Assembly: GCF_003858645.1 (NCBI RefSeq)
Contig: NZ_RQJP01000006.1
Location: 496,001-560,000 of the forward strand
Length of the DNA stretch: 64,000 nucleotides
From: Larkinella knui
Lineage (GTDB): Bacteria > Bacteroidota > Bacteroidia > Cytophagales > Spirosomataceae
Direction: 5' to 3'
Part shown: positions 1 to 8,764 of the stretch, one piece after another
Numbering within the stretch: the stretch's first letter is position 1
How the letters are laid out: the number at the start of each line of letters is the position of its first letter
Made by a program: the position numbers and the translations under genes
Notes under the pieces: generated by a model
Told to the model about the DNA's origin: nothing
What the model saw: the letters and a program-made list of their open reading frames with translations, nothing else
The model's database searches: none

Positions 1-1357
1 GCGGCATCCGCAAGTGTTCCGGCAAACCTTCGCCCGCAAGAATTTGTCTTATTCCGCGTTTTACGAGGAAAACAAAGAAGCCCGGCTGCTGAAAATCTTG
101 CAGGGTGTGCCGGGTTCGGCGATTGTTTACGTACGCAGCCGACGACAAACGCAGGACGTGGCCGAGTGGCTGCACCACCAGGGTATTCGCGCCGATTATT
201 ACCACGCCGGTTTGACGGCCCGGCAACGGTCTGATAAACAGGATGCCTGGGTTCATAATCGGGTGCGGGTGATCGTGGCCACCAATGCCTTCGGGATGGG
301 AATTGACAAACCCGACGTGCGGACGGTTGTTCACCTGGATGTGCCCGACAGCCTGGAAGCCTATTATCAGGAAGCCGGGCGGGCGGGGCGGGATGAGAAG
401 AAGGCCTATGCGGTTTTATTGTACAATCCGAAGGATCTGGCTGATATTGAACAGCGAATGATCCAGCAATACCAGCCGGTCGAGATGCTCAAAAGGGTGT
501 ATCAGGCGCTGGCCAATTATGCCAACCTGGCCATCGGCGGAGGTGAATTTTCGGATATTGATTTCGATCTGACGGCGTTCTGTCAGTCGTTTCAATTACC
601 GGTAACGGATACGCATTACGCCTTGAAACAGTTGCAACTGGAAGGGTTTATCGAACTGAGTGAAGCGTATTTCAGCCCGTCGAAAGTAATGATTGCGGTA
701 GACAACCGGGCGTTGTACGAGTTTCAGGTTATGAATCCGCATTATGATTCATTTCTGAAACTGTTGCTGCGAATTTACGGCGGTGAGTTGTTTACCAACT
801 TCGTCAGCATTTCGGAAAGTTCGATTGCCAAAACCACCCGGATGCCGGAGAACGAGGTTCTTTCTTTCCTGGAACAACTGTCGCAGCGGTCGATTCTGGT
901 GTACGAAAAGCAAAAAGACAAACCGCAGCTGACGTTTCTGACCCCGCGTTTCGACGCCCGGAATTTGCCCATCAATGTGCTGGAACTGGAGCAGCGGAAA
1001 CAGCGGGATTTGGCAAAAGTGCGGGCAATGGTCGACTACGTTCAAAATCCGGTGCAGTGCCGGACCCGGCTGCTGCAGGCGTATTTTGGCGAAGAACCCG
1101 GTGAAGCCTGCGGTATTTGCGACCATTGTTTAAGCCAGCATCAAAACTCGCTGGATACGGCCCAGCTCCGGCAACGAATTTTTCAATACCTCGACGCAAC
1201 CGACGGGCAGGGTCTTGCTCCCCGCCTGCTGGCCGACCGTCTGAATCTGAATACCGAACAATTGGCCGGCGTAATCCGGCAAATGCTGGCCGACGAGCAA
1301 TTGCGGATCGATTCCGCCGGTAATCTGCACACGATGAACACAATGAATCAACGATAA
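1..1357 (+). CDS. recQ: RecQ-family ATP-dependent DNA helicase, 5' part outside window
   Basis: A 3'-5' DNA helicase used in recombination and replication-fork repair. The frame is open from base 2, so the gene begins upstream and only the second RecA-like domain onward is present. Visible parts are helicase motif V (ATNAFGMGIDKP, bases 278-313), motif VI (QEAGRAGRDEK, 368-400), and the RecQ zinc-binding cysteines (one near 1058, then CGICDHC at 1109-1129) followed by a short winged-helix-like tail. No HRDC domain follows, so this is a short RecQ. The stop lies 4 bases before the next gene, suggesting co-transcription. The family call rests on the motifs and is firm; the missing N-terminus cannot be judged. 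Confidence 0.95.
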   Translation, partial: RHPQVFRQTFARKNLSYSAFYEENKEARLLKILQGVPGSAIVYVRSRRQTQDVAEWLHHQGIRADYYHAGLTARQRSDKQDAWVHNRVRVIVATNAFGMGIDKPDVRTVVHLDVPDSLEAYYQEAGRAGRDEKKAYAVLLYNPKDLADIEQRMIQQYQPVEMLKRVYQALANYANLAIGGGEFSDIDFDLTAFCQSFQLPVTDTHYALKQLQLEGFIELSEAYFSPSKVMIAVDNRALYEFQVMNPHYDSFLKLLLRIYGGELFTNFVSISESSIAKTTRMPENEVLSFLEQLSQRSILVYEKQKDKPQLTFLTPRFDARNLPINVLELEQRKQRDLAKVRAMVDYVQNPVQCRTRLLQAYFGEEPGEACGICDHCLSQHQNSLDTAQLRQRIFQYLDATDGQGLAPRLLADRLNLNTEQLAGVIRQMLADEQLRIDSAGNLHTMNTMNQR

Positions 1358-1361
1358 CTTT

Positions 1362-2765
1362 ATGAAGAAATCCGTTTCGCGTCTATTCCTGAGCGTTCTG
1401 GTCGGTTTGAATTGCCCTACGGTTTGGGCACAATACCAGCCGGGTTTGGTCAGCAGCAATTACGGCGGCATTCACCGAATGCTCCAGAATCCTTCCTCCA
1501 TTGCCGGTTCGCGGTATAAATTTCAAGTGATTGCCTTCACCGGCACCTCTTCCGTCAATTCCTTATACACCAAATACATTGCAAAAGGCTTTTTTCAATC
1601 CATACAGCTTCCTTACAGTCAGGGCCTTAGCCTGCCACTCCGAACACTGGGTTCCATTACCGATGCGCCACGAACCACTTCTTATTCCGAAATTCTGGGG
1701 CCATCGGTTTTACTTAATGTCGACGGGAACCAGACCCTCGCCTTACACACCCGGCTGAAAAGTTATCTCTATGGTTCATCGCTGCCCGAAAATTTGACCG
1801 AAGCATATCGTAACCGGCTTTTTTACAAAAACTTACAGCCTTCGTCGGGCAGTTTTGACTTCAATCTGGCGCATAACAGCTACGGTGAGATTGGCCTGAC
1901 ATACGGTTTGCAGGTTTTCGACGGGCATTGGCACCGGTTGAATGTGGGAGCCACGGTACGGCGAATTGTGGGGGCTCAAATGACTTACCTGGACGCCCGG
2001 GGCAATTACGCGATTCGCCAAACCAACGGCGATGTCGATAAAACGCTGGCCATTACAAATTTGAATTACCGCTTGGGCCAGACGACGCCCCGCAAAGACT
2101 TCGGGCTTTCTTCGGTCTTTTCCAGTGCCTACGGCAGTGGTTGGGGTTATGATTTGGGCGCAACCTACGAAATCGGTCGTCGAACCACCGGAAGAGGGTA
2201 TAATTCGGATACGCCCATGAAAGATCCGCGTCCGGCCTACTGGCTTCGCTTATCGGCGGCTTTAATGAACGGCGGCAGTATCAAGTATCCGACGGGTCAG
2301 GTTGTGACCGGTAGTGGCCAGTTGACTTTTCAGCAGGAAGAACTGGAGAAATTTGGCGATGCCCCCACGGATTACCTGACGGTTAAATCTGATAACAGCC
2401 CGCAAAAATACAGTCCCGGCAAAGTGGCCTTGCCGCGTATGCTCCACCTGGAAGCGGATATGCGCCTGGTGCCGTCCTTTTATGTCAATGGGTTGTTGAT
2501 GAACAATCTGTCTTCTGCCGCGCGGGTTCAGATGCCCAATATGCTGATTATTACGCCCCGCTTCGAAGATGAAGATGTCGAATTTGGTTTGCCAATTTCC
2601 ATCCTTGGTCCCGACAACCGGGTTGCCGTCGGAATGTCGACCCGTCTGGGGCCCATCACCCTCGGTTTCAGCGATATGGGACGGCTTTTCAGCAAAAAAG
2701 GCGACAACCGCAGTTCCCTCGCCTGGATTGGCCTCTCCGTCTGGAAATGGCGACAAAAGAATTAA
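1362..2765 (+). CDS. DUF5723-like outer-membrane protein
   Basis: A 467-residue protein with an N-terminal signal peptide (hydrophobic stretch, then WAQ near residue 24). The mature N-terminus carries an SNYGG....NPSSIAGSRYKF pattern, which I recognise from the Bacteroidota family DUF5723, predicted beta-barrel-like surface proteins. The rest is rich in alternating aromatic and polar strands, consistent with a barrel, and it ends in a charged KWRQKN tail. The ATG lies 4 bases after the recQ stop, so it probably shares that transcript. Function is unknown for the family. The stop codon sits in AT-rich sequence that runs straight into the hairpin at 2771-2829. Confidence 0.7.
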   Translation: MKKSVSRLFLSVLVGLNCPTVWAQYQPGLVSSNYGGIHRMLQNPSSIAGSRYKFQVIAFTGTSSVNSLYTKYIAKGFFQSIQLPYSQGLSLPLRTLGSITDAPRTTSYSEILGPSVLLNVDGNQTLALHTRLKSYLYGSSLPENLTEAYRNRLFYKNLQPSSGSFDFNLAHNSYGEIGLTYGLQVFDGHWHRLNVGATVRRIVGAQMTYLDARGNYAIRQTNGDVDKTLAITNLNYRLGQTTPRKDFGLSSVFSSAYGSGWGYDLGATYEIGRRTTGRGYNSDTPMKDPRPAYWLRLSAALMNGGSIKYPTGQVVTGSGQLTFQQEELEKFGDAPTDYLTVKSDNSPQKYSPGKVALPRMLHLEADMRLVPSFYVNGLLMNNLSSAARVQMPNMLIITPRFEDEDVEFGLPISILGPDNRVAVGMSTRLGPITLGFSDMGRLFSKKGDNRSSLAWIGLSVWKWRQKN

Positions 2766-2770
2766 AAATT

Positions 2771-2829
2771 AAGAGTTAAAAGTAGGCGGACGCACGTTTT
2801 TAGCTTGCGTCCGCCTACTTTTAATTCTT
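2771..2829. terminator. Long hairpin between convergent genes, palindrome family A
   Basis: Arms 2771-2794 and 2806-2829 are complementary over 24 bases with one mismatch, around an 11-base loop. The inner arm carries GTAGGCGGACGCA and the outer arm AAGAGTTAAAAG. It lies between the DUF5723 gene and tpiA, which converge, so it can serve as a bidirectional terminator. Its inner core and outer-arm wording recur at 5542-5636. Confidence 0.75.
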
Positions 2830-2841
2830 AACTCCTCCCCC

Positions 2842-3606
2842 TTACTGTCTTGCTTTTACGACGTTGGTGAATTCCCGGGATTTGAGGGAGGCACCGCCAA
2901 TGAGACCACCATCGACGTCGGGGCGGGCAAAAATCTCGGCGGCATTCTTCTCGTTGGCGCTACCGCCGTAGAGGATTGAAGTATTGTCGGCCACTTCCTG
3001 ACCGTAGTGGCTGGCCAGGTGCTGACGCAGAATATGGTGCATTTCCTGCGCCTGCTCGGAGGTTGCGGTTAAGCCCGTACCGATGGCCCAGATGGGTTCG
3101 TAGGCGATGACAATGTTGGCAAATTGCTCCGGCGAAAGGTGAAACAGACTTTCGGTCAGCTGCGTACGAACAAAATCAAGGTGAACTTCAGTTTGGCGCT
3201 GCTCCAGCGATTCGCCACAACAGAAGATCGGTGTCAGGCCGTTGGCGAGTGCACTAGTAACTTTTTCAGCCAGTTGGGCATTGGTTTCACCGAAATACTG
3301 CCGCCGTTCGCTATGGCCCAGAATGACATAAGGAACGCCGATTGACTTCAACATCGGAGCCGAAACCTCGCCCGTATAAGCACCGGAAGCCTTTTCATGA
3401 CAGTTTTGTGCGCCCAGTGCTACCCGCGTCTGGCCTTCCAGATAAGGCTTGAGTGTGGTTAGGTAAATAGATGGCGGGCACAACACGACGTCTACATCGC
3501 CCGTTACCTCATCGCTAATCATATTGACCACTTCAGACACTAGCGCGACAGCCTCATCAAGCGTCTTGTTCATTTTCCAGTTACCGGCAACAATTTTCTT
3601 ACGCAT
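2842..3606 (-). CDS. tpiA: Triosephosphate isomerase
   Basis: Interconverts dihydroxyacetone phosphate and glyceraldehyde 3-phosphate in glycolysis, as a cytoplasmic dimer. The 254 residues match the usual family length. All catalytic parts are visible: Lys11 in GNWKMN, His98 in ILGHSERR, Glu170 in AYEPIWAIGTG, and the phosphate-binding YGGSANEKNA near the C-terminus. The gene stands alone on the minus strand between a convergent neighbour and a divergent protease gene. Identification is secure. Confidence 0.98.
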   Translation of the reverse strand: MRKKIVAGNWKMNKTLDEAVALVSEVVNMISDEVTGDVDVVLCPPSIYLTTLKPYLEGQTRVALGAQNCHEKASGAYTGEVSAPMLKSIGVPYVILGHSERRQYFGETNAQLAEKVTSALANGLTPIFCCGESLEQRQTEVHLDFVRTQLTESLFHLSPEQFANIVIAYEPIWAIGTGLTATSEQAQEMHHILRQHLASHYGQEVADNTSILYGGSANEKNAAEIFARPDVDGGLIGGASLKSREFTNVVKARQ

Positions 3607-3784
3607 TGGTTATTGTATGGTTTTAAGCCCTGATTACGAATGGAATACAGGAAATGATCAGCATCCAAACTTAATTCGATCGTTTCTTGTTCAGCCACTC
3701 GCAGGACGAAATTAGCGGTTTTTCAGCAGCATTTGCCATTCAAATAAAAAGTATAAAAATTGTTCGGTAACGATTGAACAGAAA

Positions 3785-3816
3785 TTGTGTTATTAGACAA
3801 AATAGTTGTACCTTTC
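3785..3816 (+). promoter_or_regulatory. Candidate Bacteroidota promoter for the aspartyl protease
   Basis: TTG at 3785-3787 and TACCTTTC at 3809-3816 are 21 bases apart, matching the TTG-N(19-21)-TAnnTTTG type in all but the last base. The start codon at 3839 would have a leader of roughly 15-20 bases. Confidence 0.5.
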
Positions 3817-3838
3817 CTACGTATTCACAATTAAGGCC

Positions 3839-5092
3839 ATGAAGCTGTTTGTTGTTTTCTTCGGAATATTGCTTTGCTGGCAGGGAGCTTCGGCGGGCAA
3901 TGACGAGCAGAGCGAACGATACGGTTATTTTATCACCAATAACCGGAAACAAACCCGAATTCCATTCCAGCTCCACTCCAATCTGATTATTGTTCCGGTC
4001 AAAATCAACAATTCAGACACCCTCCATTTTATACTTGATACGGGCGTCAGTTCGGTAATTATTACCGATCCGGCCGCCGTACGTCGGCAACCGTTGCGGT
4101 TCACCCGAAAAGTAAAACTAACCGGAGCCGGGGAAGGCGGTCAGTTGATGGCATCGGTAGCCATTGACAACATGCTGATGATGGGCCAGATGAAGGCCAC
4201 TCACCAGAATATTGTTGTTCTCGATGATGACATTCTCAAACTATCAGAATACGTCGGGGTTCCGATTCACGGGATTTTTGGCTATGAAGTTTTCAATAAT
4301 TTTGTTGTAACCATCGATTTTCAGCGGAAGGAACTTGTCCTGAACAGTCCCAAAAATTACCGGTATCGCCGGTCGCACGGTTCACGGTATCCTATTGCGA
4401 TTCAGGATACGAAGCCGTATACGGACGTGATGGCACTGCTCGAAGGCGGCAAAACCTTGCCGATCCGGGTGGTGATTGACACCGGCGCGGGCCACGCTCT
4501 ACTGATCAACCGCAGCAATGGTGATGATATTCACTTGCCAGATAGGGTGATAAGAGCCCAATTGGGACGCGGTTTAAGTGGGGTAATCAACGGGAATCTG
4601 GGTCGGATCGAAAAAATTCGACTGGGTAATTTTGAAATGGCCAATGTCGTGGCATCTTTTCCGGACAGTACGTCGTTCGGCTTAAAAATCGCAGAATATG
4701 CCGCAGAGCGCAATGGAAATTTAGGCTGTGAAATTCTGCGCCGGTTCAAGGTGACGTTCAATTATCAGGATAAATACATGGTTCTGAAACCCATCAAACG
4801 CATCCTGAAGCAGTCCTTTGAACACGACATGAGTGGCCTCGAACTGAAAGCACGGGGTGATAATTTCCGGAATTATTACATTGAAAAAGTGATCGACGAC
4901 TCACCCGCCAGCCGCTCTGGCTTAAAAGATGGCGATGAGGTGCTGTTTATCAACAATCTGCCAGCTGGCGATCTGAACGTGAGCGAAATCTACAAGATGC
5001 TGCAAAAAGGCGAAGGAAAAGAAATCACTATTCTCGTTCGACGAAACGGTAATATCATTTTTGCCCAATTCGCGCTGAAGCGAATGATTTAA
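3839..5092 (+). CDS. Secreted retropepsin-like aspartyl protease with C-terminal PDZ domain
   Basis: A 417-residue exported protein. The ATG at 3839 is chosen because a typical signal peptide follows it (MKLFVVFFGILLCWQGASA); an upstream in-frame TTG would overlap the promoter. Two retropepsin-like halves each carry a D-T-G active-site motif (FILDTGVSS around residue 67 and VVIDTGAGH around residue 214), so the two aspartates could come from one chain as in pepsin-type enzymes. Residues about 335-415 form a PDZ domain (DDSPASRSGLKDGDEVLFIN). It likely cleaves or binds envelope proteins in the periplasm; the substrate is unknown. It has its own promoter and a strong terminator. Confidence 0.85.
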   Translation: MKLFVVFFGILLCWQGASAGNDEQSERYGYFITNNRKQTRIPFQLHSNLIIVPVKINNSDTLHFILDTGVSSVIITDPAAVRRQPLRFTRKVKLTGAGEGGQLMASVAIDNMLMMGQMKATHQNIVVLDDDILKLSEYVGVPIHGIFGYEVFNNFVVTIDFQRKELVLNSPKNYRYRRSHGSRYPIAIQDTKPYTDVMALLEGGKTLPIRVVIDTGAGHALLINRSNGDDIHLPDRVIRAQLGRGLSGVINGNLGRIEKIRLGNFEMANVVASFPDSTSFGLKIAEYAAERNGNLGCEILRRFKVTFNYQDKYMVLKPIKRILKQSFEHDMSGLELKARGDNFRNYYIEKVIDDSPASRSGLKDGDEVLFINNLPAGDLNVSEIYKMLQKGEGKEITILVRRNGNIIFAQFALKRMI

Positions 5093-5100
5093 AAAATTAA

Positions 5101-5170
5101 AAACGCAACCTGCAAGTAACGGAATGTAGAGATTGACTCTTCTACATTCCGTTACCTGCAGGTTGCGTTT
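5101..5170. terminator. 30-bp-stem bidirectional terminator
   Basis: Arms 5101-5130 and 5141-5170 pair over 30 bases with a single mismatch (A against G), with a 10-base loop. The plus strand continues into TTTTTA, and the minus strand also ends in T-rich sequence. It separates the protease gene from rpmB, which converge. Confidence 0.85.
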
Positions 5171-5236
5171 TTACCTAAAAGAGCAATTTAATCCCGCAGG
5201 AAAACCGCCTGGTAACGTGTTAAATACCGTAATTCA

Positions 5237-5476
5237 TTAAACAGACAGCGTTCCCCGGCTGTGTGCGTCTTTCAATACGGCTTCAAGGCCTTTCTTATTG
5301 ATCGTCCGCATGGCTGAAGTAGCAACCCTCAAAGTAACCCATGCTCCCTGCGACTCAAGGAAGAAGCGTTTCTTCTGCAAGTTGGGATAAAACTTGCGTT
5401 TGGTTCTATTATTAGCGTGTGATACGTTATTACCAACCCGCGTCCGCTTTCCTGTAATTTGACAAACTCGTGCCAT
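5237..5476 (-). CDS. rpmB: Ribosomal protein bL28
   Basis: A structural protein of the large ribosomal subunit. The 79-residue product starting at 5476 begins [17 protein letters not shown], the standard bL28 N-terminus; an in-frame extension to 5506 has no family match, so the inner ATG is chosen. The body ([17 protein letters not shown]) is basic and typical. In many Bacteroidota rpmB is followed by rpmG and a DUF4295 gene. Here it is followed only by a terminator and a convergent gene, so that cluster is broken in this genome. Identification is firm. Confidence 0.96.
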   Translation of the reverse strand: MARVCQITGKRTRVGNNVSHANNRTKRKFYPNLQKKRFFLESQGAWVTLRVATSAMRTINKKGLEAVLKDAHSRGTLSV

Positions 5477-5541
5477 GACAATACCTGTTTCTGAATGAGC
5501 CTGCAAAATTGGTAAATAATTTATTCAAATACAACCGTAAG

Positions 5542-5636
5542 GAGTTAAAAGTTAAGAATTAAGAGTGAAAAGTTGGCTGACGCATTCAAGCACGCGTCAG
5601 CCAACTTTTCACTCTTAATTCTTAACTTTTTAACTC
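5542..5636. repeat. Family A palindrome overlapping the end of the DUF5522 gene
   Basis: Arms 5542-5583 and 5594-5636 pair over 42 bases with one bulged T. The core reads TTGGCTGACGC, and the outer arm reads GTTAAGAATTAAGAGTG in the same AT-rich style as the hairpin at 2771. The right arm contains the last codons and stop of the minus-strand DUF5522 gene. It may also terminate that gene before rpmB. Confidence 0.9.
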
Positions 5637-5792
5637 TTTTTGGTAGGGGCAGTGTTTACAGCCATTTTTACAACAGTAGCCCCGCTTCAAATGGTATTCT
5701 TTTGTAAAGACGATGTATCCCTGTTCGTTGTAATAGTAATCTTCATCGTCGAGGCCCGCAATTTTGGGCTTTTTGAGGTTCGTTGGCAGCAT
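5622..5792 (-). CDS. DUF5522 family small cysteine-containing protein
   Basis: A 56-residue protein. The start at 5792 (MLPTNLKKPKI) is chosen because the in-frame extension to 5843 lacks family features. The C-terminal half carries the DUF5522 signature: YYYNEQGYIVFTKEYHLKRG followed by CCKNGCKHCPY, with four cysteines that could bind a metal. The family is widespread in Bacteroidota and has no known function. The last residues (ELKS) and the stop codon are encoded by the arm of the palindrome at 5542-5636, so the natural C-terminus may have been replaced. It lies upstream of rpmB on the same strand. Confidence 0.85.
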   Translation of the reverse strand: MLPTNLKKPKIAGLDDEDYYYNEQGYIVFTKEYHLKRGYCCKNGCKHCPYQKELKS

Positions 5793-5907
5793 TGTTTGTC
5801 TGACTGAGCAAGGAATTGTATTTTTGAAGTAATTTACCACCACTGGGCATCGCCCGAAAATTACGCATTAGCCTTTAATTAACCCACTCTCCTTGAACTT
5901 TGTACGT

Positions 5908-7161
5908 ATGGAAACGCTCTCTCCCCGCACAGCAACGCAGCAAGCCATCGATTTAGAATGGAAATACGGCGCTCATAATTACAAACCGGTTCCGGTGGTG
6001 CTCAATCGCGGTGAAGGTATTTTTCTCTGGGATGTGGAAGGGCGTAAGTACTTCGATTTTCTATCTGCTTATAGTGCCGTCAGTCAGGGGCATTGTCATC
6101 CTCGCATCATCAATGCCTTTATTGAGCAAGCCCAACGCCTGACGCTGACTTCACGCGCTTTCCTGACCGACCAGTTGGGCGTTTGCGAAAAATTTCTGTG
6201 TGACTATTTTGGCTATGATAAAGTCTTAATGATGAATTCGGGTGCTGAAGCGGGCGAAACAGCGCTCAAACTCACCCGGAAATGGGCCTATAAAGTCAAA
6301 GGCATTGCGCAGAATCAGGCGAAGACGGTTTATGCCACCGGCAATTTCTGGGGGCGGACGCTAGCGGCCATTTCATCGTCTACCGATCCGGAAAGTACGA
6401 ATGATTATGGTCCGCTGTTACCGGGCTATCTGCTGATTCCGTACAACGACCTGAACGCCCTGGAGACTATTTTTCAGAAAGATCCGAACATCGCCGGATT
6501 TATGGTGGAGCCAATTCAGGGCGAAGCGGGCGTTGTTGTGCCGGATGACGGTTACCTGAAAGGGGTACGGGCGCTGTGCACAAAATACAACGTGCTGTTC
6601 ATTGCCGACGAAGTACAAACCGGTATTGGAAGAACCGGAAAACGGCTGGCCTGTGACCATGAAGACGTAAAACCGGACTTGCTCGTGCTGGGAAAAGCGC
6701 TCTCCGGTGGTACGATGCCGGTTTCGGCCGTATTGGCCAATGACGAGGTGATGCTGACCATCAAACCGGGCGAACACGGTTCAACCTACGGCGGAAACCC
6801 GCTGGCCTGCGCCGTGACGATGGAAGCACTTCGGGTGGTTGAGGATGAGAACCTCGCCGGGAATGCCGCCGTGATGGGTGACGTATTCCGCAGTCGCATG
6901 AATGCGCTGATTCATAAAACCGACATGGTGAAGCTGGTGCGCGGAAAAGGATTGCTGAACGCCATTGTCATTGGTGAACATCCGAACTATGGCGAAAAAA
7001 CGTCCTGGGAAATTTGCCTGCGGCTGAAAGACCGGGGCTTGCTGTGTAAACCAACCCACGGCGACAAAATCCGGTTTGCTCCGCCACTGATCATTACGGA
7101 AGAACAAATGCACGAAGCGTGCGACCTGATTGAAAAGACCATTCTCGAGTTTAGCCGATAA
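5908..7161 (+). CDS. rocD: Ornithine--oxo-acid transaminase
   Basis: A PLP enzyme converting ornithine and 2-oxoglutarate to glutamate semialdehyde and glutamate, linking arginine breakdown to proline. The 417-residue product starts at the ATG at 5908. It shows the class-III aminotransferase landmarks: [29 protein letters not shown] (residues about 233-246) and the PLP lysine in [10 protein letters not shown] (about residue 263). A promoter-like GAACTTTG at 5895-5902 would place the transcript start almost at the ATG, giving a very short leader. proC, which uses the product, lies 44 kb away in this window. The call is firm, though other class-III enzymes are close relatives. Confidence 0.93.
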   Translation: METLSPRTATQQAIDLEWKYGAHNYKPVPVVLNRGEGIFLWDVEGRKYFDFLSAYSAVSQGHCHPRIINAFIEQAQRLTLTSRAFLTDQLGVCEKFLCDYFGYDKVLMMNSGAEAGETALKLTRKWAYKVKGIAQNQAKTVYATGNFWGRTLAAISSSTDPESTNDYGPLLPGYLLIPYNDLNALETIFQKDPNIAGFMVEPIQGEAGVVVPDDGYLKGVRALCTKYNVLFIADEVQTGIGRTGKRLACDHEDVKPDLLVLGKALSGGTMPVSAVLANDEVMLTIKPGEHGSTYGGNPLACAVTMEALRVVEDENLAGNAAVMGDVFRSRMNALIHKTDMVKLVRGKGLLNAIVIGEHPNYGEKTSWEICLRLKDRGLLCKPTHGDKIRFAPPLIITEEQMHEACDLIEKTILEFSR

Positions 7162-7218
7162 TGCTGTTGCTCAACGTTGACTGAATTGCCTAATTCATAC
7201 TCATTTAAAGTCAGCGCC

Positions 7219-8736
7219 ATGAGCCACCTGTATCACCGTCTGCTAGTTCTATGTACTGTCATGTGTTTGGCAACCGGCGCTTATGCGCAGCTTCCTGATT
7301 GCGACGCTCAACGGTATTCTACGGCTATTTTTTCGTCAGTAACGGTCACAACCGGCGTGAAATACGGGCAGAATACAACCGTTGGCGGAGTTACCAAAAA
7401 TCTGTTGACAGATATTTATCAACCCGTCGGCGACGCATCGGTCCGGCGTCCGCTGGTCATCCTGGCTTTCGGTGGCTCTTTTTTGGGTGGGCAACGCACG
7501 GATATGGATAGCTACGCCCGCAAATTTGCCCAGAAAGGCTACGTTGTCGCCACGATCGATTACCGGTTATACGACGGCTTTTTGCTCAACTACCTGAACG
7601 AACTGGTTTTCATGGATGAGGTGGTCAAAGCCGTTTCGGATATGAAAGCCGCCGTTCGCTTTTTCCGCAAAGATGCGTCGACGATCAATACCTACGGCAT
7701 CGAGCCCAATTACATCATCATTGGCGGTTATTCGGCGGGGGCCATAACGGCTTTGCACGCGGGCTATGTGGATGCCGCTGAAATACCGGCCAACCTGGCC
7801 CCGGTTTTTGCGGCCAACGGCGGTATCAACGGCAACACCGACGATCCGGCCAACTCTGCCACCGCGTATTCGTCGGAGGTTCAGGGCGTCTGGAGCCTGT
7901 CGGGAGCGATTAACTCCAAAAATTACATCGATGCCTGCGATCCGCCTTTGTTTATGGTTCACGGTGATCAGGACGCTGTCGTTCCCTATGGCAGCGGTTT
8001 TTTAACATCACCGTCCCAGATTCCATTCGTCATCAATATCACAGCCGTTGACGGAAGTTCCGTTCTGGCCACGCAGGCTACTGCGGTCGGTGTACCCAAT
8101 CAATTGTATACCGTTGCGGGCGGAGGCCATAATGACATTTATGCCAATGCTACCGTCCTTTCACAGTTGGACCAGCAGGGAAGTTTATTTCTAAAACAAA
8201 ATGTTGCTTGCGCAACCACAAATTGCGTAAACATTTCACCAAGTAGCAGTCAAACCGTTTGCGAAGGCAGTACCGTCGCGTTGAGCGCGTCCGTCACCTG
8301 CGGAACCAGCCCGGTTTACAGTTGGAGTGGGCCCAACAATTTTACCAGCACAGTGGCTAATCCAACCCTTGCGAATGCGACAACGGCCGCCAGTGGAAGT
8401 TATACCGTCATTGTCAGCGACGCCGGGAAATGCTCCGGCACCGCCGTTGTGGCGGTTACCGTTAACCCCAAACCCCTGCTTACCCTCCTGCCGGGTTCCG
8501 TGTCACTGACGGGTTGTAACTGCAACACATCGACCGTCGTAGCCAAAACGACACCAGCCGGAACAGCCATCAACTGGAGTCGAACGCCGGGCGGAAATCC
8601 CTTACCCAATGCAGGAACGGGTCTGGATCAAGTCACCATTACCCAATCGCTGCCCTCGGGGAGTTTTACGTACCAATTTATCGCCACCCTGAACGGCTGC
8701 CAAACGACCGGCTCGATCCCGGTTTTAGTTCCGTAG
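7219..8736 (+). CDS. Secreted alpha/beta-hydrolase (esterase) with C-terminal Ig-like domains
   Basis: A 505-residue exported protein. The ATG at 7219 is chosen because a clear signal peptide follows (ending in ATGAYAQ). The first ~320 residues form an alpha/beta-hydrolase with GGYSAG (nucleophile Ser at about 172), DQDAVVP (Asp about 252) and GGGHND (His about 304), similar to carboxylesterase or prolyl-oligopeptidase-like enzymes. The rest contains two Ig/PKD-like modules typical of Bacteroidota surface proteins, with paired cysteines. I see no obvious type IX secretion C-terminal domain. The substrate is unknown. Confidence 0.85.
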   Translation: MSHLYHRLLVLCTVMCLATGAYAQLPDCDAQRYSTAIFSSVTVTTGVKYGQNTTVGGVTKNLLTDIYQPVGDASVRRPLVILAFGGSFLGGQRTDMDSYARKFAQKGYVVATIDYRLYDGFLLNYLNELVFMDEVVKAVSDMKAAVRFFRKDASTINTYGIEPNYIIIGGYSAGAITALHAGYVDAAEIPANLAPVFAANGGINGNTDDPANSATAYSSEVQGVWSLSGAINSKNYIDACDPPLFMVHGDQDAVVPYGSGFLTSPSQIPFVINITAVDGSSVLATQATAVGVPNQLYTVAGGGHNDIYANATVLSQLDQQGSLFLKQNVACATTNCVNISPSSSQTVCEGSTVALSASVTCGTSPVYSWSGPNNFTSTVANPTLANATTAASGSYTVIVSDAGKCSGTAVVAVTVNPKPLLTLLPGSVSLTGCNCNTSTVVAKTTPAGTAINWSRTPGGNPLPNAGTGLDQVTITQSLPSGSFTYQFIATLNGCQTTGSIPVLVP

Positions 8737-8764
8737 CACGTGTTTAGTTTCCGGCGGTTTTTCT

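Noticed and set aside
5101-5170. Membership of the 30-bp stem in palindrome family A
   Set aside because: The stem is long and nearly perfect, but its sequence lacks the GGCTGACGC core and its position between convergent genes fits an ordinary terminator.
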